Assembly (NCBI GenBank): GCA_050011095.1
Contig: JBEKJU010000422.1
Location: forward strand, 1-5,015
Reading direction: 5' to 3'
Source: JBEKJU01 sp050011095
GTDB taxonomy: Bacteria; Desulfobacterota; Syntrophorhabdia; Syntrophorhabdales; WCHB1-27
Length of the DNA: 5,015 nucleotides
Position 1 is the first letter of the stretch; every line of letters begins with the position of its first letter. The translations under genes and the position numbers were made by a program. The notes under the pieces were generated by a model. It searched no databases and was not told the DNA's origin. It saw only the letters and a program-made list of their open reading frames with translations. This document shows positions 4,960-5,015 of the stretch, piece after piece.

Positions 4960-5015
4960 ATGGCGCGAACTGTTGCAGAGCTTCCGAAGGGAAACCGCAT
5001 TACGGATTTTATCAG
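4960..5015 (+). CDS. IS4-family transposase, first 18 codons (runs off the window)
   Basis: The visible product is MARTVAELPKGNRITDFI, which matches the characteristic N-terminus of a widespread IS4-family DDE transposase group (typically MARTVAELP-G-RITDYISLG). These enzymes cut and paste the element through a DDE catalytic triad that lies well beyond this fragment. AGGAG at 4950-4954, five bases before the ATG, supports the start. The frame is open to the window end. Family assignment rests on recall of this short conserved stretch. Confidence 0.75.
   Translation, partial: MARTVAELPKGNRITDFI

Larger units (their letters stand above)
4894..5015 (+). mobile_element. Left end of an IS4-family insertion sequence
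   Basis: Maturase homology stops at about 4893 and new sequence (CAATACTGTTCACGTAACG) begins. It leads through a promoter to a transposase start at 4960, so this is the left end with its terminal repeat somewhere in 4894-4915. The exact end and the target duplication cannot be fixed, because the right end is outside the window. Its orientation matches that of the gene it interrupts. Confidence 0.75.

Overview
The window is a stack of nested mobile elements inside what looks like a plasmid or integrative-element backbone. It holds parts of three group II introns and the start of an IS4-family insertion sequence. The host cannot be named from this sequence. The GC-rich code, strong AGGAGG-type ribosome binding sites, heavy group II intron load and an actin-like (ParM/Alp-type) gene start suggest an environmental bacterium and a plasmid or conjugative-element setting. 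Desulfobacterota or Firmicutes-like hosts are a guess only.

Left half, minus strand (1 to about 2633): two group II introns, one inside the other. The outer intron (called B here) has no open reading frame. Its 5' domains run from about 2633 down to 2079 and its catalytic domain V lies at 2078-2046. Its domain VI is 2 kb away at 41-1. Between them sits a complete 2004-nt intron (A, 2045 to 42). A has its own 5' domains, a 433-residue reverse transcriptase/maturase (1529-228), a domain V (195-163) and an unusually large domain VI (157-44). Removing A rebuilds the outer domain V and joins it to its domain VI with the usual spacing. A carries a 7-nt sequence complementary to the 7 nt just before its insertion point, as expected of an EBS1/IBS1 pair, and those 7 nt are part of the outer intron's domain V. 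This arrangement is a bacterial twintron.

Middle, plus strand (about 2634-3583): two overlapping membrane-protein genes of unknown function, a 70-residue protein with two transmembrane segments and a 241-residue protein with about four. The outer intron lies antisense just before the first gene and may have cut off its true 5' end.

Right part, plus strand (3584-5015): a well-formed ribosome binding site and the first 14 codons of an actin-like gene. The gene is interrupted by a third group II intron (C) that begins GTGCGAC at 3721. C has about 600 nt of RNA domains and then the first part of a maturase gene. That maturase is cut at about 4893 by an IS4-family element whose promoter and first 18 transposase codons close the window. 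So an IS sits in an intron gene, which sits in a plasmid-type gene. No rRNA, tRNA or CRISPR array was seen.
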